NCBI GenBank assembly: GCA_014526335.1
Contig: JACTAT010000060.1
Location: 2,100,193 to 2,164,192, forward strand
Length of the DNA: 64,000 bases
Reading direction: 5' to 3'
From: Chrysaora quinquecirrha
Lineage: Eukaryota > Cnidaria > Scyphozoa > Semaeostomeae > Pelagiidae
In this document: in pieces, positions 10,942-20,709 of the stretch
Layout: every line of letters begins with the position of its first letter
How positions within the stretch are numbered: position 1 is the stretch's first letter
Translations under genes and position numbers: made by a program
Notes under the pieces: model-generated
Seen by the model: the letters and a program-made list of their open reading frames with translations, nothing else
Database searches by the model: none
Told to the model about the DNA's origin: nothing

Positions 10942-13098
10942 ATGGAACTTGCTGAACTGACTGGCGTTGTTCAAGGCCTTGTGCAAGTCGTCAAAGATCA
11001 GCAACACATTCAAAAAGAACAGCAGCAAGCACAAATAGACAGTTCTGTAACAACTAATGAACATTTTCAAGAGCTTGCTCAAAGTTTACAACGACTTGCT
11101 TCTGATGTTTCTGCCGCTAACGCCAGCCCATCACCAGCTCTTTCAAGTGTTTCTCCCCCGCGTCTGCCAAATGTTGTTCTCCCGGAATACAAAGGCTCGG
11201 GACAAAATTTGGATAGATTCCTTGAACAGCTGCGCAATTTGTTGCACTCTGCAGTTATTCCATCCCAGTACTGGCTGACTTATTTAAAGCAACAATGTCA
11301 AAAAGATGCCAGAGCGTGCGATGCGATTCTGGACGCTGAAGTCAAGACTAGACCACTGTTGGGCAACAATCCCACAGCAGCACCGGAAGCATTGCATCTC
11401 CAAAGGTATGACAAATGTGTCGAACTTCTGCAGACAAAATGCGGAAAACCACGGGATCAGCGAATTCGTGAGCTTTTGGCTGTTTTCCAGACAATGAAAC
11501 AGCAGCCACGGGAATCTGTTGCGAGCTTCGCTCACCGATTTACCGAAACGCAGCATGAGTTGGAGAAACTAATTCCAGGTATCCATCATTCTGGTGGCTC
11601 TGATGATAATGAGAGCAGTGAGTTGGAACATCAGGCTGCTGAGGCCTCGCCGAGTAGTCCTTCCCGGCCCCCTTTCCATGGTCGCCGCCGTAATTTTTCC
11701 CAAAATTGGGATGTTTCCAAGGAAACTTGTTTCGCCTTCAATCGGCAGTATAAGGCACCCTGTGAGTTGCCAGGGGGAAAGTGCTCGTCGGGACGCCAGC
11801 ACAAGTGCCTGTTGTGTTTTAAACCTGGCTGCAAAAAATTTGCTCATTATAATAATCATAACAATAATATTGTAAGGCCTCAGGTTAACGTTGTTACTTC
11901 TGACCCCCAGCCCAGTATTTCTGCTAATGTGGCTGTTGACCCCCAGATTATTGCAGATATTACTTCTCGTATTGCCCAATTGGAACAAAATGTGGTGGCT
12001 TCTCAGTCTCCCCAGCCCACCCAACCCATCCCCACCTTGGATCCTTTGTTCAGCTGTCCTGCTGTCCCAACTGCCTCAACCTCCCCCCAGGTTGATAATT
12101 TGGATTTTTTACACAGGAATATTTTGTGGACCCCTGTCACAAGTGTAGGTGTGGCCTTGCCCCTCCCTGTGGACAGCTGTTGTGCATTATCCCTAGTTAG
12201 TAAGCAGCATGCAGATTTACTGCAGCAGAAATTCCCTAGTTTGACTTTTGAGAAGTTTAATTCCCCACTTCCCATCTCATCGTCATCTGCTGCTCCACTG
12301 CAAGCTATTGGTATGCAACAGGTTCCTATTGTATGGGAGAATGGAAAATCTTCTGTGTTTTCAATGCTTGTTGTTCCCAAGGCAACCTGGCCCATCTTGT
12401 TTGGTCAAAACCATTTAAGGCAAGTTCAAGCTGTAACTGATCATGCTAATCTTTCTATTAAGATGAATCATCCTTCTTTGAATTTTACAGTCTCTTGCCA
12501 GGATAAGAATCCATTTGCTATCTATCCTCATCTTTCTAAGCAAATGCCTTCTACTTCATCTGCAAGTAATGCTTTGCCTGCAGCTAACGTAACACCTCAG
12601 ACTAATGTTAATTCTAATGTTACATGTTTGTTAACTTCTCCAGTTATCTCAACCATTGCCAAATCTGAGCCACTTTCTCCTGTTAACGCTTTTAGCTGTA
12701 CTCGTAATAATAATCAGACTGTCTCTCCTTCTCCTCGTAAGAAGCGTAATGTTGTTCGCAACCTATCTGAGCACCATTCCCAGGTCTCTTCTAATCGGAC
12801 CTTAAATAATTCCCCGGATGACCCAATAAATGTAGTTGGTCCTGTCCCTGGAGATCTTGCTCAGGTTGGTCTTTTCTTTGCTAACTTTCTTCTTGCAAAG
12901 CCATCCAGGTCTTACGTTGCTTCCAATGCATGTAAGTTAATTTATAAGCTGTATCCGCCTGCTCGTACTATCTTAGCTTGCCAGGGTCGTTTAAGAGGTT
13001 TGCTGAATGCCTGCCCGTATTTGCAAATGGATGGTTCTGTAAGAGGTGGAACTCATATTCTGTCGCTTAATTATGAGCTTTTCCGAATGCTTACATAA
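10942..13098 (+). CDS. Gag-protease-like polyprotein of the non-autonomous LTR element
   Basis: This intact 718-codon ORF fills the space between the LTRs. Residues 1-60 are Gln-rich and likely coiled coil. Residues about 75-200 have the helical look of a retrotransposon Gag capsid (LPEYKGSGQNLDRFLEQL; YWLTYLKQQCQ; ESVASFAHRFTETQHEL). Residues about 262-300 are Cys/His rich (CSSGRQHKCLLCFKPGC) and may bind nucleic acid. Around residue 405 is LPVDSCCALSLVS and around 485 PILFGQNHL, the two ends of a retropepsin-like fold; the usual DSG or DTG active-site triad reads DSC, so protease activity is doubtful. The last ~110 residues (GLFFANFLLAKPS.. to ..GGTHILSL) are a predicted helical domain I do not recognise, with a loose winged-helix look. 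The intact frame suggests purifying selection or recent activity by trans-mobilisation. The start is the first ATG after the leader. Confidence 0.8.
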   Translation: MELAELTGVVQGLVQVVKDQQHIQKEQQQAQIDSSVTTNEHFQELAQSLQRLASDVSAANASPSPALSSVSPPRLPNVVLPEYKGSGQNLDRFLEQLRNLLHSAVIPSQYWLTYLKQQCQKDARACDAILDAEVKTRPLLGNNPTAAPEALHLQRYDKCVELLQTKCGKPRDQRIRELLAVFQTMKQQPRESVASFAHRFTETQHELEKLIPGIHHSGGSDDNESSELEHQAAEASPSSPSRPPFHGRRRNFSQNWDVSKETCFAFNRQYKAPCELPGGKCSSGRQHKCLLCFKPGCKKFAHYNNHNNNIVRPQVNVVTSDPQPSISANVAVDPQIIADITSRIAQLEQNVVASQSPQPTQPIPTLDPLFSCPAVPTASTSPQVDNLDFLHRNILWTPVTSVGVALPLPVDSCCALSLVSKQHADLLQQKFPSLTFEKFNSPLPISSSSAAPLQAIGMQQVPIVWENGKSSVFSMLVVPKATWPILFGQNHLRQVQAVTDHANLSIKMNHPSLNFTVSCQDKNPFAIYPHLSKQMPSTSSASNALPAANVTPQTNVNSNVTCLLTSPVISTIAKSEPLSPVNAFSCTRNNNQTVSPSPRKKRNVVRNLSEHHSQVSSNRTLNNSPDDPINVVGPVPGDLAQVGLFFANFLLAKPSRSYVASNACKLIYKLYPPARTILACQGRLRGLLNACPYLQMDGSVRGGTHILSLNYELFRMLT

Positions 13099-13236
13099 TT
13101 ACTTTTGCATTTGTTACATATATATATACAAAATGTATAAAAAAAAGTATAAAATTTCAAAATTAACGTTTGCATAATTAGCTTCCTTCCTAAAAAAAAA
13201 GCGCTTCGCCCTTTTTTTATTCAAGAAGGGGAAGTC

Positions 13237-13556
13237 TGTAGTAGGAACAGCTTCAACAATAGAGTACTTCATGTAAACACTATGTATGTTATCTTGCACG
13301 TTATGAACTTTCTGTATATTCTATCTATGTACGTCAATAAATACTCGTGACAAACTTAAGAACTTTCTGTTAGCTTACTTATGCACGTATGAATTGTAAC
13401 TACGCCATTAATCACATGATATGTAGAACTCTATAAATACTAGTTCTGTAAAGTTAGAATTTCGGTCATCTCACATTTGGTCATGTTATAATTGCAACGT
13501 TAAAACTCTGTCTCTGTCTTGAGTTATTCTACTGCGTCACAGCAAATTCTGCTACA
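13237..13556 (+). repeat. 3' LTR
   Basis: Begins TGTAGTAGGAACAGC and ends GCTACA, giving the canonical TG..CA ends. It is preceded within a few bases by a purine-rich tract. The divergence from the 5' LTR suggests the insertion is not very recent. Confidence 0.8.
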
Positions 13557-13716
13557 CAGGCATCCTTGCCCATTTTTGTGGAACATTTGTGTAAATAGCG
13601 TTTATTATACAGTCCACTGAAATGTGGCCTATCTGAAGGTTGTGGTTTCTGTGGCCTAACTATTCTATACAAGTGGTCCACCAAACCGGATTTATTCTGA
13701 ATTAATGAGCTAGACT

Positions 13717-13854
13717 ATGGCTACAGAAGATATTGTCAAAAAGAAAAGAGTCAAAAATGGCCATCATACTTACGTCAAAAGAAGTCTTATGGATCTAGAC
13801 AATTTGCTTGAAGTTTTTGACGGAAGCCAACGAGAAAATCAAGAGAATTGGTGA
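13717..13854 (+). pseudogene. N-terminal stub of a BEL/Pao-type Gag
   Basis: This 45-codon ORF begins MATEDIVKKKRVKNGHHTYV. Its basic start, then G-H-x2-x-V-K and an acidic helical stretch, resemble Gag N-termini of BEL/Pao elements, recalled and not searched. It ends where the second copy of the 420-bp repeat begins. It lies 160 bp after the 3' LTR of the gag-only element, perhaps part of a different broken retroelement. Confidence 0.35.
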
Positions 13855-14266
13855 TATAGTAAAATTTCTAACTGGGACTTATGAGATCACACATCACAGT
13901 AATATTCTGAGGCAATTAGTTCGAAATCTGGAATTTTGGTATTTTATATACTATTTTATTTTGTTATTTTCAAATTAATTAATTTGGAAGGGTAGGCCTA
14001 TTATTATTCTTTGTAATTTTGTGTGATCTTCAGGGCAGAAACTTTTGCAGACAGAAAGTTTTGCAAAGAACAAAAAATCACGAAATTGAGGGCATGAAAT
14101 TTCTTAAATAAAGCTTTTCTTGCAAATTGTACAACAAAAACATTTTCGATTGAAAAAAAGATTCTGCAAATTCACATGAAGGTGCTGTTTGGGTGCTTTT
14201 TCATGTGACAAAAAAAAACAGGCTTACAAAGCATTTGTAAAAGTGGGAACAATTTAAGAACATTGC
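13846..14266. repeat. 420-bp direct repeat, copy 2
   Basis: High-identity copy of 10082-10505, ending at ACATTGCAG. This copy adjoins the upstream integrase exon at about 14348, so it is probably the ancestral intron sequence. The other copy arose by duplication or repair. Confidence 0.8.
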
Positions 14267-14879
14267 AGCCTGAAAATGGAAGAAATTTAAGAACAGCTAG
14301 CTTTAAACCAAATTTACTGGTTCTTATATAAAAAGAGTGTATGCCATTTAGTAGCACATTTCCCTCTGTACTTGCCACAAAGCATTCAGACATGGGACTG
14401 AATAAACACACCTTGTAATGTTAAAACTTTCAGATCCTAGCATTTCCCCAACTGGTTCCACGCGATTTATGGCGTCACGTATTTGCCATCGTTGGACCCG
14501 GATTACCCTTACTGTCACAGCACCAATGATCATCCACTTGCCAGAACCAGGGGCACAAACAGAAATTTTGGTGACAAAATCATCCAGATGTTCATTTGAG
14601 ATCACTGAAATTCCATTAAGTAATTTTTCCTCTCCACTTTCTTGTCTTCTTCTTAAAAGTGTCCTCTCACTTACCCCCAATCAATTCTGATATTCTTGAC
14701 CATCAAAGGCCCAGCTCTCTCAGCCCAGAAACTTGGCTCAGAGATACAGCAAGCTTAAGCCGGCGGTAATTAAATTGTTTTTCTTCTGGCCGAAGAGCAA
14801 TGTTTTCAAAATATTCATATATCCTGCTGAAAAAATTGTACAGGTCCCCAACTATAGCTTCAATTTCGGCCATGGCAAC

Positions 14880-15446
14880 ATTTTTTCGTAATTGATTCCA
14901 AGGTTTTCGCCAATCTAAAGGACCCTAATACTTTTTGCAATGTATAAAAATGCATAAAAACAAAAATGTGTATTCTATAAAAATGCACACAACTATGAAA
15001 TTTAAACTACGATCTGTAGATGGATCTATCCTTTCTATCTTGCAAATAAGTTTCGTGAATATTACAGAAGACTGATTGAAGACGAGGACTTCCTTCACCA
15101 CTTATTCTGTTGACAGTAGTGCTGTACCTACGCTGTGAGGGCCATATACCCATATACAGGGCCTATAATAAGTGGTTCAAAGAATTTCGTTTTGTACTTG
15201 GGCCTATACTTATTTCTTAGCAAAGAACTACCACTAAATGAAGCTTCTGGGATCGAGACTACTAGAAAAACAAAATAACAAATTATATGAAAATCTACTC
15301 ACCATTTTTAAGGCAGCTTCTTCCTAATCACCAGCTGCTCTCTGCTAAGGTGATGTCTACACAACAACACTACAGTACAATCAATCCCACAATCCTCTCT
15401 CCATTGTGGGCGTGTAATGACGTATCCAGGGAGCTTATAGAATCCT
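14880..15446. other. Non-coding spacer
   Basis: No gene is supported. A short imperfect palindrome, GGCCATATACCCATATACAGGGCC, lies near 15139-15162. The minus-strand ORF at 15308-15622 is a read-through of the minisatellite that follows. Confidence 0.5.
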
Positions 15447-16075
15447 CCTGGACGTATCTCTGATCTCCTGATCACCCTGGTCACCCATATTTTCAGGTAT
15501 ATGAGTGTTTTATAATTACGTGACGTATCTCTGATCACCCTCGTCACCCATATTTTCAGCTCTGTGAGTGTTGCATAATTACGTGACATATCTCTGATCA
15601 CCCGATCACCCTTGTCACCCATATTTTCAGCTCTATCAAAGTTTTATATTTATGTGGCGTATCTCTGATGACCCGATCACCCTCGTAACCCTTATTTTCA
15701 GCTCTATCAGAGTTTTATATTCTGGCCACTATCTCTGATCACCCGATCACCCTCGCCACCGTTATTTCCAGCTCTTTCGGAGCTTTATATTCTGGCCACT
15801 ATCTCTAATCACCCGATCACCCTTGTCACCCTTATTGTCAGCTCTCTAGGAGTTATATATTATTCCTACTATCTCTGATCACCCGATCACCCTCGTCACC
15901 CTTATTTCCAGCTCTTTCGGAGTTTTATATTCTGGTCACAATCTCTGATCACCCGATCACCCTCGACACCCATATTTCCAGCCCTTTCGTAGTTTTATAT
16001 TATGGCCTTGATCTCTAATCACCTGATCACCCTTGTCACCTTAATTTTCAGCTCTATCGGAGTTGTATGACATGC
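15447..16075. repeat. Minisatellite, about nine units of 65-73 bp
   Basis: The anchor ATCTCTGATCACCCGATCACC recurs about every 65-73 bp (near 15447, 15526, 15591, 15659, 15729, 15801, 15871, 15943, 16009). It is followed each time by CTCGTCACCCTTAT, TTTCAGCTCT and GGAGTTTTATATT-like words. Units diverge by substitutions and small indels, so the array is old. It has no spacers of unique sequence. Confidence 0.9.
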
Positions 16076-16472
16076 AAGTGACGTATTCATGTCGCTTTTT
16101 CTAAACAATCAGATATAGCAAGTCTGATGAAGAATAAACTTATTCTGGAACCGACTCTATCTAGTCTTCATGCTTAGAAAATTCAGAGGGACATTCTCTT
16201 TATGAAAATGAGGCTAACTGGAATGAAATTGCAACTAAACTTTATCCTTATAGAAAGTCTTAGTAAAAATTTGATAAGGTGAGGTACTGCCAAATATCTG
16301 AGGAAGTACTGAAAATTTCAAGCAAGTAGGCAAAAATAAACAGAGTGCATTGAAATTGAAAGAAGTAACAAAATGCTGATAAAGTATTAAAAATTTTGAA
16401 GGAAGTAGGTTTTGTGGGAGAAATACAAAAAATTATAGAAAGTATTTTTCTCAATAACGGCACTCCATAGTT

Positions 16473-17042
16473 TCAGGTTAGCCCATTGTGATAACTTATT
16501 GGAAGGTGTGGTTGTACTTGTACATCATGGTTCCTCACAGATGGAAGCTGGTCTGCGTTTACTCTTAAGCGTGAATTTTCAGTATTCATGTCAATTGGCC
16601 TTTCTTCCACTTTGACTATACAGTGTGCAACTGGGTAACACCCGTTTGCTGTTTTGGTACAGTTAGATGCATTTCCACTAGGCCTACCTCTGACCATAAT
16701 ATTTGCTAATTCAATGACTATCAGTCTTAGTTCTTGAACCAGGCTAAAAATTTGCTTGAATCCATGCTCGAATGCTTCGTTGCTAAACTGGACAGGATTC
16801 CTTTGAAAATGAGGATGATAGGTTTCTGTACTTGGATGCTGTATATGTCTTGGTGGATGAATGATTGGATGCAAGCGACAAAACTTGACAACATGTCCAA
16901 CCATCTTACAGTAGTTGCAAATTTGACGCCCGTCAGTTGCTTGTAAATATAAGCACACTCCTCTTTGATACAGTGGGATGTCAGTCCTTGAACGATTCTT
17001 GAAAAAACGTTCTGGGGCTTCAAACGGCTTTTTTTCCGTCAC
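16473..17042 (-). pseudogene. Gag-like ORF with CCHC zinc knuckle
   Basis: A 189-codon ORF contains CNYCKMVGHVVKFC, an exact C-x2-C-x4-H-x4-C nucleic-acid-binding knuckle at about residues 41-54. It is preceded by a basic segment and followed by a low-complexity Pro/His region and a short helix. Immediately upstream on this strand is TTGGTGACCCTGACGTGA (about 17041-17059), which looks like a primer-binding site after a 5' LTR. No pol gene follows and I could not delimit LTRs. I read it as the 5' end of a truncated LTR retrotransposon; a cellular knuckle protein is less likely. Confidence 0.5.
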
Positions 17043-17059
17043 GTCAGGGTCACCAATTT

Positions 17060-17855
17060 AGAAATACGAATTTCTACAAGCTGCGTGAGTTGCAAATTGA
17101 AATAGACAGCAATACAGTTAAGTCATTAAGTTTTTTTTTTTGTCAAATAATGTACTTTTGTCAGCAACCGTAACAACGATACACAAGTTATGTTCTTCTT
17201 ACTTCAAAGATGTCTATTCTTCTTACTTAAAAACAATCGGCCTAAATAACTTTCGAAAGCTTTCTCCTTTTTTGATTTTGACAAGTCTAACGTACTAACA
17301 GCTAAAGACAGAAACCCATCCAAACTTATCCACTAGAACATAACGACTAACTCAATAAGCTAATATGACAAACAATAAGAATAACATACAACAAAGCTGA
17401 TGAGAAGTTAAACAATGGAAAGCACCACTAAATCTATGACAAAAGTACGATAAAAGGAAATAGAACAACGGGGGCAGACAGAGTGACAAACAAATTAGAC
17501 TTTAGCCAGCAGAAATCACGCGATCCTAATTTCAAGGTTCCGAATGTCCTAACTGAAAATAACAATCTGTGTTCTTTAACACTACTTATCCATCCCAATA
17601 ACATCTATTGGTCTCTTATCTTGACCTTCCTCAAATGACGAAGGTAATACTGGTAGAGGTTGTATTGGTGGAGCATGAATCGTTGAAAACAAATCTTCCA
17701 TTCTAATGAATTCTTATAAGCACGTACGGAATAAAGTGAATAATCTTAGCAAAAAGCTCAAGCGAGATTACTTTACCAAAAAAAATTGCTCTTTGTAAGG
17801 GGAATTTCAAGGAGACATGGAAGACGATCAATTGTATAAAAGATCTTAGACAACG
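17060..17855. other. Spacer, possible degraded LTR
   Basis: If the primer-binding-like site at 17041-17059 is real, a minus-strand 5' LTR should occupy part of this stretch. No matching second copy was found downstream, and no ORF here is supported. Confidence 0.3.
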
Positions 17856-17859
17856 AATG

Positions 17860-18905
17860 TTAGCAGTCTTGATGTCGAATGTCGTAATGTAACTGGCAAC
17901 AATGAAATTGCACAGTCGATGAATGAATTCTTTTGTAGTATAGGAAAAAGCTACTATCTAATGAATATAACATCAATTAAGAGGGTACGAGTTTCCAGTT
18001 TAGGACCGTTGATTCTGTTTCTGTTGAAAGGGCTCTCAAGAAAATGAAGACTTCCTTTGGCTTTGGATCAGATGGTATTGCAAGCCACTTCATTAAAATT
18101 GCATTTCCACTTATCTCACATTCTCTGTGTAGGATTTATAATCTCTAACATCTGTTCTTAAAGCTTCAAATAAACTCTCTGCTCTGGCACGTTTATCCAA
18201 ATACATGGACTCTGAAAAATTAAAATGTCTCATGAAAACATTTGTTATGAGTCAGTTTCAATATTGTCCATTGGTTTGGATGTGCCATAGTCGAAAGCTT
18301 AATCAAAAAATCAATAAAATCCACGAAAGGGCACTTAGAATTGCACACAAAGACTTGATTCAGATTTTGAAGAACTTTTAGGAAACAACAGCGCTGTCAC
18401 AGTGCATGAAAAAATCAACAGATCCTAGCAACAGAACTGTTTAAAACCAAAAATGATTTGAACCCGCTTTTTATGAAAGATATTTTTATAGAAAACAATT
18501 CTTCCTATAATCTGAGATGTGGCAACGGTTTTGAGAGGGGCTCTGTTAAAACAGTGAAATACGGCACCGAATGTTTATCCTTTAGGGGGGCTCGCCTTTG
18601 GCATAATATACCCTCTGAAATAAAGAATTGTTTGTCATTATTGCAATTTGAATGAATGATCAAAACCTGGACTGACTAAACTTGTGAATGTAGACTTTGC
18701 AAAACTTATATACCGAATCTGGGCTTTATTTAATTCAATCCTTTTTTGCTCAATTTTATTGTAGTACTATTGTTTCTGACATGCTATTTAAATGTAAATA
18801 TGGTAGGGTTTTAGAATTTGCTTTTACCTCGAAATTTGTAATTTTTGTTTTTATTTTGTATTATAGTTGGAATTGATTAGCTTTAGCTATTGTAAAAACC
18901 AACTT
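17860..18905 (+). pseudogene. CR1/jockey-type LINE reverse transcriptase, internally deleted
   Basis: The 5' part encodes NNEIAQSMNEFFCSIGK and ALKKMKTSFGFGSDGIASH, the segment between endonuclease and reverse transcriptase. Sequence then jumps near 18,150 to the thumb region (FQYCPLVWMCHSRKLNQKI; HERALRIAHKD). It continues to a C-terminal ORF at 18458-18655 (SSYNLRCGNG; RGARLWHNIPSEIKN). The palm with the YxDD catalytic motif is absent, and frames change several times. The 3' end is an A/T-rich AAATAAATAGATAATAA tail near 18,905. It cannot be active. Confidence 0.75.
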
Positions 18906-18940
18906 TAAATAAATAGATAATAATTATAATAGGATCGTCG

Positions 18941-19510
18941 CAAAAGTTGAGGAAAATCAATACACCAACTGCAACAATTCCTAACTTTCAAGTAAATGGA
19001 AATGACATTGACCTTGTTAAGGAAACTAAATATCTTGGCCTTATGCTTGATGACAATATAAAATGGGAGAGCCTTGTTAAATGTACACAGAAGAAGATCT
19101 CTAGAGCTATTGGACTTTTAAAATATGCCAAACATTATGCGCAAGAGGAAACATTAAGGAATATGTATCTTAGTATTGTAGAACCCCACTTGAGTTATTG
19201 TTGCTCTGTTTGGGGATGTTGTGGGAAAACTAAATTGAAAACATTGTAGAAATTACAAAACAGAGCTGCTTGAATTGTTACAAGTAGCTCATTTGACACT
19301 CCATCTGCTCCTCTATTGCAGCAGCTTGGCTGGCCGTCAATTGAGAGGCTAGTTAATCAAGAAACATGTACAATGGTTTATCAATCCTTAAATGACCTTG
19401 CACCTGAAAATCTAGGTAATATTTTCTCCAGGTTGTAACCCAGGATTGTAAACCAGATATTCCTGAATTGTAACCCAGGGTAAATATATTTAAAATGAAA
19501 TGAAAATGAA
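18941..19510 (+). pseudogene. LINE reverse transcriptase C-terminal fragment
   Basis: VKETKYLGLMLDDNIKW, LRNMYLSIVEPHLSYCCSVWG and SSFDTPSAPLLQQLGWPS follow the classical end of non-LTR reverse transcriptases. The last keeps the frame beyond a TAG at about 19249 and a TGA soon after. It is a 5'-truncated copy different from its neighbour, ending in TTTAAAATGAAATG near 19,510. It butts directly against the previous LINE tail, suggesting insertion there. Confidence 0.75.
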
Positions 19511-19626
19511 AAATAGGTGATAGGGTAAAAGACGTGTCCAGACTCTCGGAGTTATTGTCCGATATTGAAGTTTATCTGCAGAAATCTTTTCGGCTTGAAT
19601 TATTCGTCACCAGATCAGTCGAGATC
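19511..19626 (+). pseudogene. Open coding-like segment left of the foldback element
   Basis: About 38 codons are open up to the insertion point (VSRLSELLSDIEVYLQKS is part of it). The matching right half continues at 22732-22929 in the same frame after the duplicated 9-bp target. It is probably part of a transposase-like gene that the foldback element hit. The right half ends with LFSVSCEHTFSAMRCL, reminiscent of the hAT C-terminal dimerisation motif. Confidence 0.4.
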
Positions 19627-19659
19627 GGCTATTACTAAAAGCAGGAGCGGGGAATATCA

Positions 19660-19862
19660 GCGGGAACGAGCAGGAATCACCGGGAACATGTGGCAACGAG
19701 CGGCAACGGGCGGGAACGAGCGGGAATGACCGGGAATCAGCGGGAACGAGTGGGAATCAGCGGGAACGGCTGGGAACGAGTGGGAATGACCAGGAAACGA
19801 GCGGGAACGGGCGGGAACGAGTGGGAACAGGCGGGAACGAGCGGGAATCAGCGGGAACGGAG
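19660..19862. repeat. Left TIR minisatellite (10-bp units)
   Basis: About twenty units of ~10 bp alternate CGGGAACGAG- and CGGGAATCAG-like forms. ORFs through it read as Arg/Gly/Glu repeats and are not genes. Confidence 0.9.
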
Positions 19863-20709
19863 GGTTCTAAGAGTCACAAAAGATCGAAAAATAAATATTA
19901 AATGACAATGAATTATAAGCTTAATGCCTGCCAAATCGAATCGTCATTTTCAAATACTAATTAGGAAAAAAGAAGAAATTGAAAAAATCACTAAATTTAC
20001 TATAAAAATATTAAAATCGATAACACAAAAAATGCAACAATTTTAGGATTGGAAAACAACGATAATTTGATAACAAACGTTTACATGTCCGTTAACACGA
20101 GATCTTGAAGTGGAGTAAATGAAATTGCATAACCGAAACAACATGATCGCCTACCGGAAGCAGCGGGAAGCCGAGTAACTTGAACTTCTTTAAACTTGTG
20201 ACACAACACAAAGGTTTTAATTGATTCATGATTTTTGCCTCAATTAGAGATATTCCAACTTGAGAACAAAAACATACTTATTTACCTAATGACAAATGAA
20301 AACAAATTCTACTTAGAAATTTTAGGAAAATTCGTGATCGTAATTGAATTTAACATTTGGAATTTATTACATAGTTTAACTTTACATTCTTGAGTTTTGT
20401 TGTGCAAAAAGTAGACTTATTTTCTTTTTTACTATAAGAAACTTTGCTCTTTAAACATTTGGTTGCGTTTCTTATGTTAAATAAAAATCCCCAAATTTTG
20501 TGAATTTGAAAAAAGATTTTATGAATAGGGTTTGGGGGCTTTCGAACACTACAGTTCCTGAAGAAAGAATTACAACAGTACACAGAAACGTAAAATCAGT
20601 AAATTGTTGTAGAATTTAGAATTTGAAGTCTATGAATGTGTTTGGTACCTATTTTAGTACAAGAAGACATCATAATTATAGGCCCTTTCTTTTGGTTCGG
20701 TTCAGGCTA

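Larger units (their letters stand above)
10502..13556 (+). mobile_element. Non-autonomous LTR retrotransposon (gag-protease only)
   Basis: Two direct repeats, 10502-10809 and 13237-13556, are near-identical across about 300 bp and end GCAAATTCTGCTACA. Each has an AATAAA signal (about 10601) followed by TATAAG-like CTATAAGTAC or CTATAAATAC. Directly after the 5' LTR is TTGGTGGAAGATCCGG, a plausible primer-binding site. Just before the 3' LTR is the purine run AAGAAGGGGAAG, a plausible polypurine tract. The 2.4-kb interior holds one ORF and no reverse transcriptase, RNase H or integrase, so an autonomous relative would have to supply them. The target-site duplication is unclear. Confidence 0.8.
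9510..14873 (-). pseudogene. Integrase-core (IS3-type DDE) transposase-like gene, split by nested insertions
   Basis: The ATG at 14873 opens MAEIEAIVGDLYNFF and continues to about 14710. Then come HTH-like LGVSERTLLRRRQE and a conserved linker to CLNALW at about 14380-14680, followed by a GTACAG donor. The second exon starts at about 10071 after TTTTTCAG. It runs to a stop at 9510 with IPGCIDGFSRVIVVL, CPLGIRTDHGTEN and SVHNQRIERLW, which carry the spaced acidic residues of a DDE integrase core (D in CIDGFSR, D in RTDHGTEN, E in QRIERLW). This type is common as multicopy metazoan 'integrase core' proteins, possibly the IS3EU superfamily. Between MAEI.. and LGVSERT the frame shifts and a TGA interrupts, so this copy is damaged. 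The intron now contains a duplicated 420-bp segment and an LTR element. Exon junction phases do not match cleanly. Confidence 0.65.

Noticed and set aside
11284..12395. Several ORFs antisense to or overlapping the gag ORF
   Set aside because: They are shadows of the 718-codon frame and have no motif.
10502..13556. Intact endogenous retrovirus
   Set aside because: There is no polymerase, integrase or envelope between the LTRs.
15308..15622. Minus-strand ORF of 104 codons
   Set aside because: It is mostly read-through of the first minisatellite units; its repeated VTRVIRDTSRN words come from the repeat.
15447..16075. CRISPR-like array
   Set aside because: Whole ~70-bp units repeat, with no unique spacers or cas genes, and the DNA is metazoan.
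19690..19905. Arg/Gly/Glu repeat protein, and the similar ORFs at 22,324-22,641
   Set aside because: All are readings of the foldback minisatellite in various frames.
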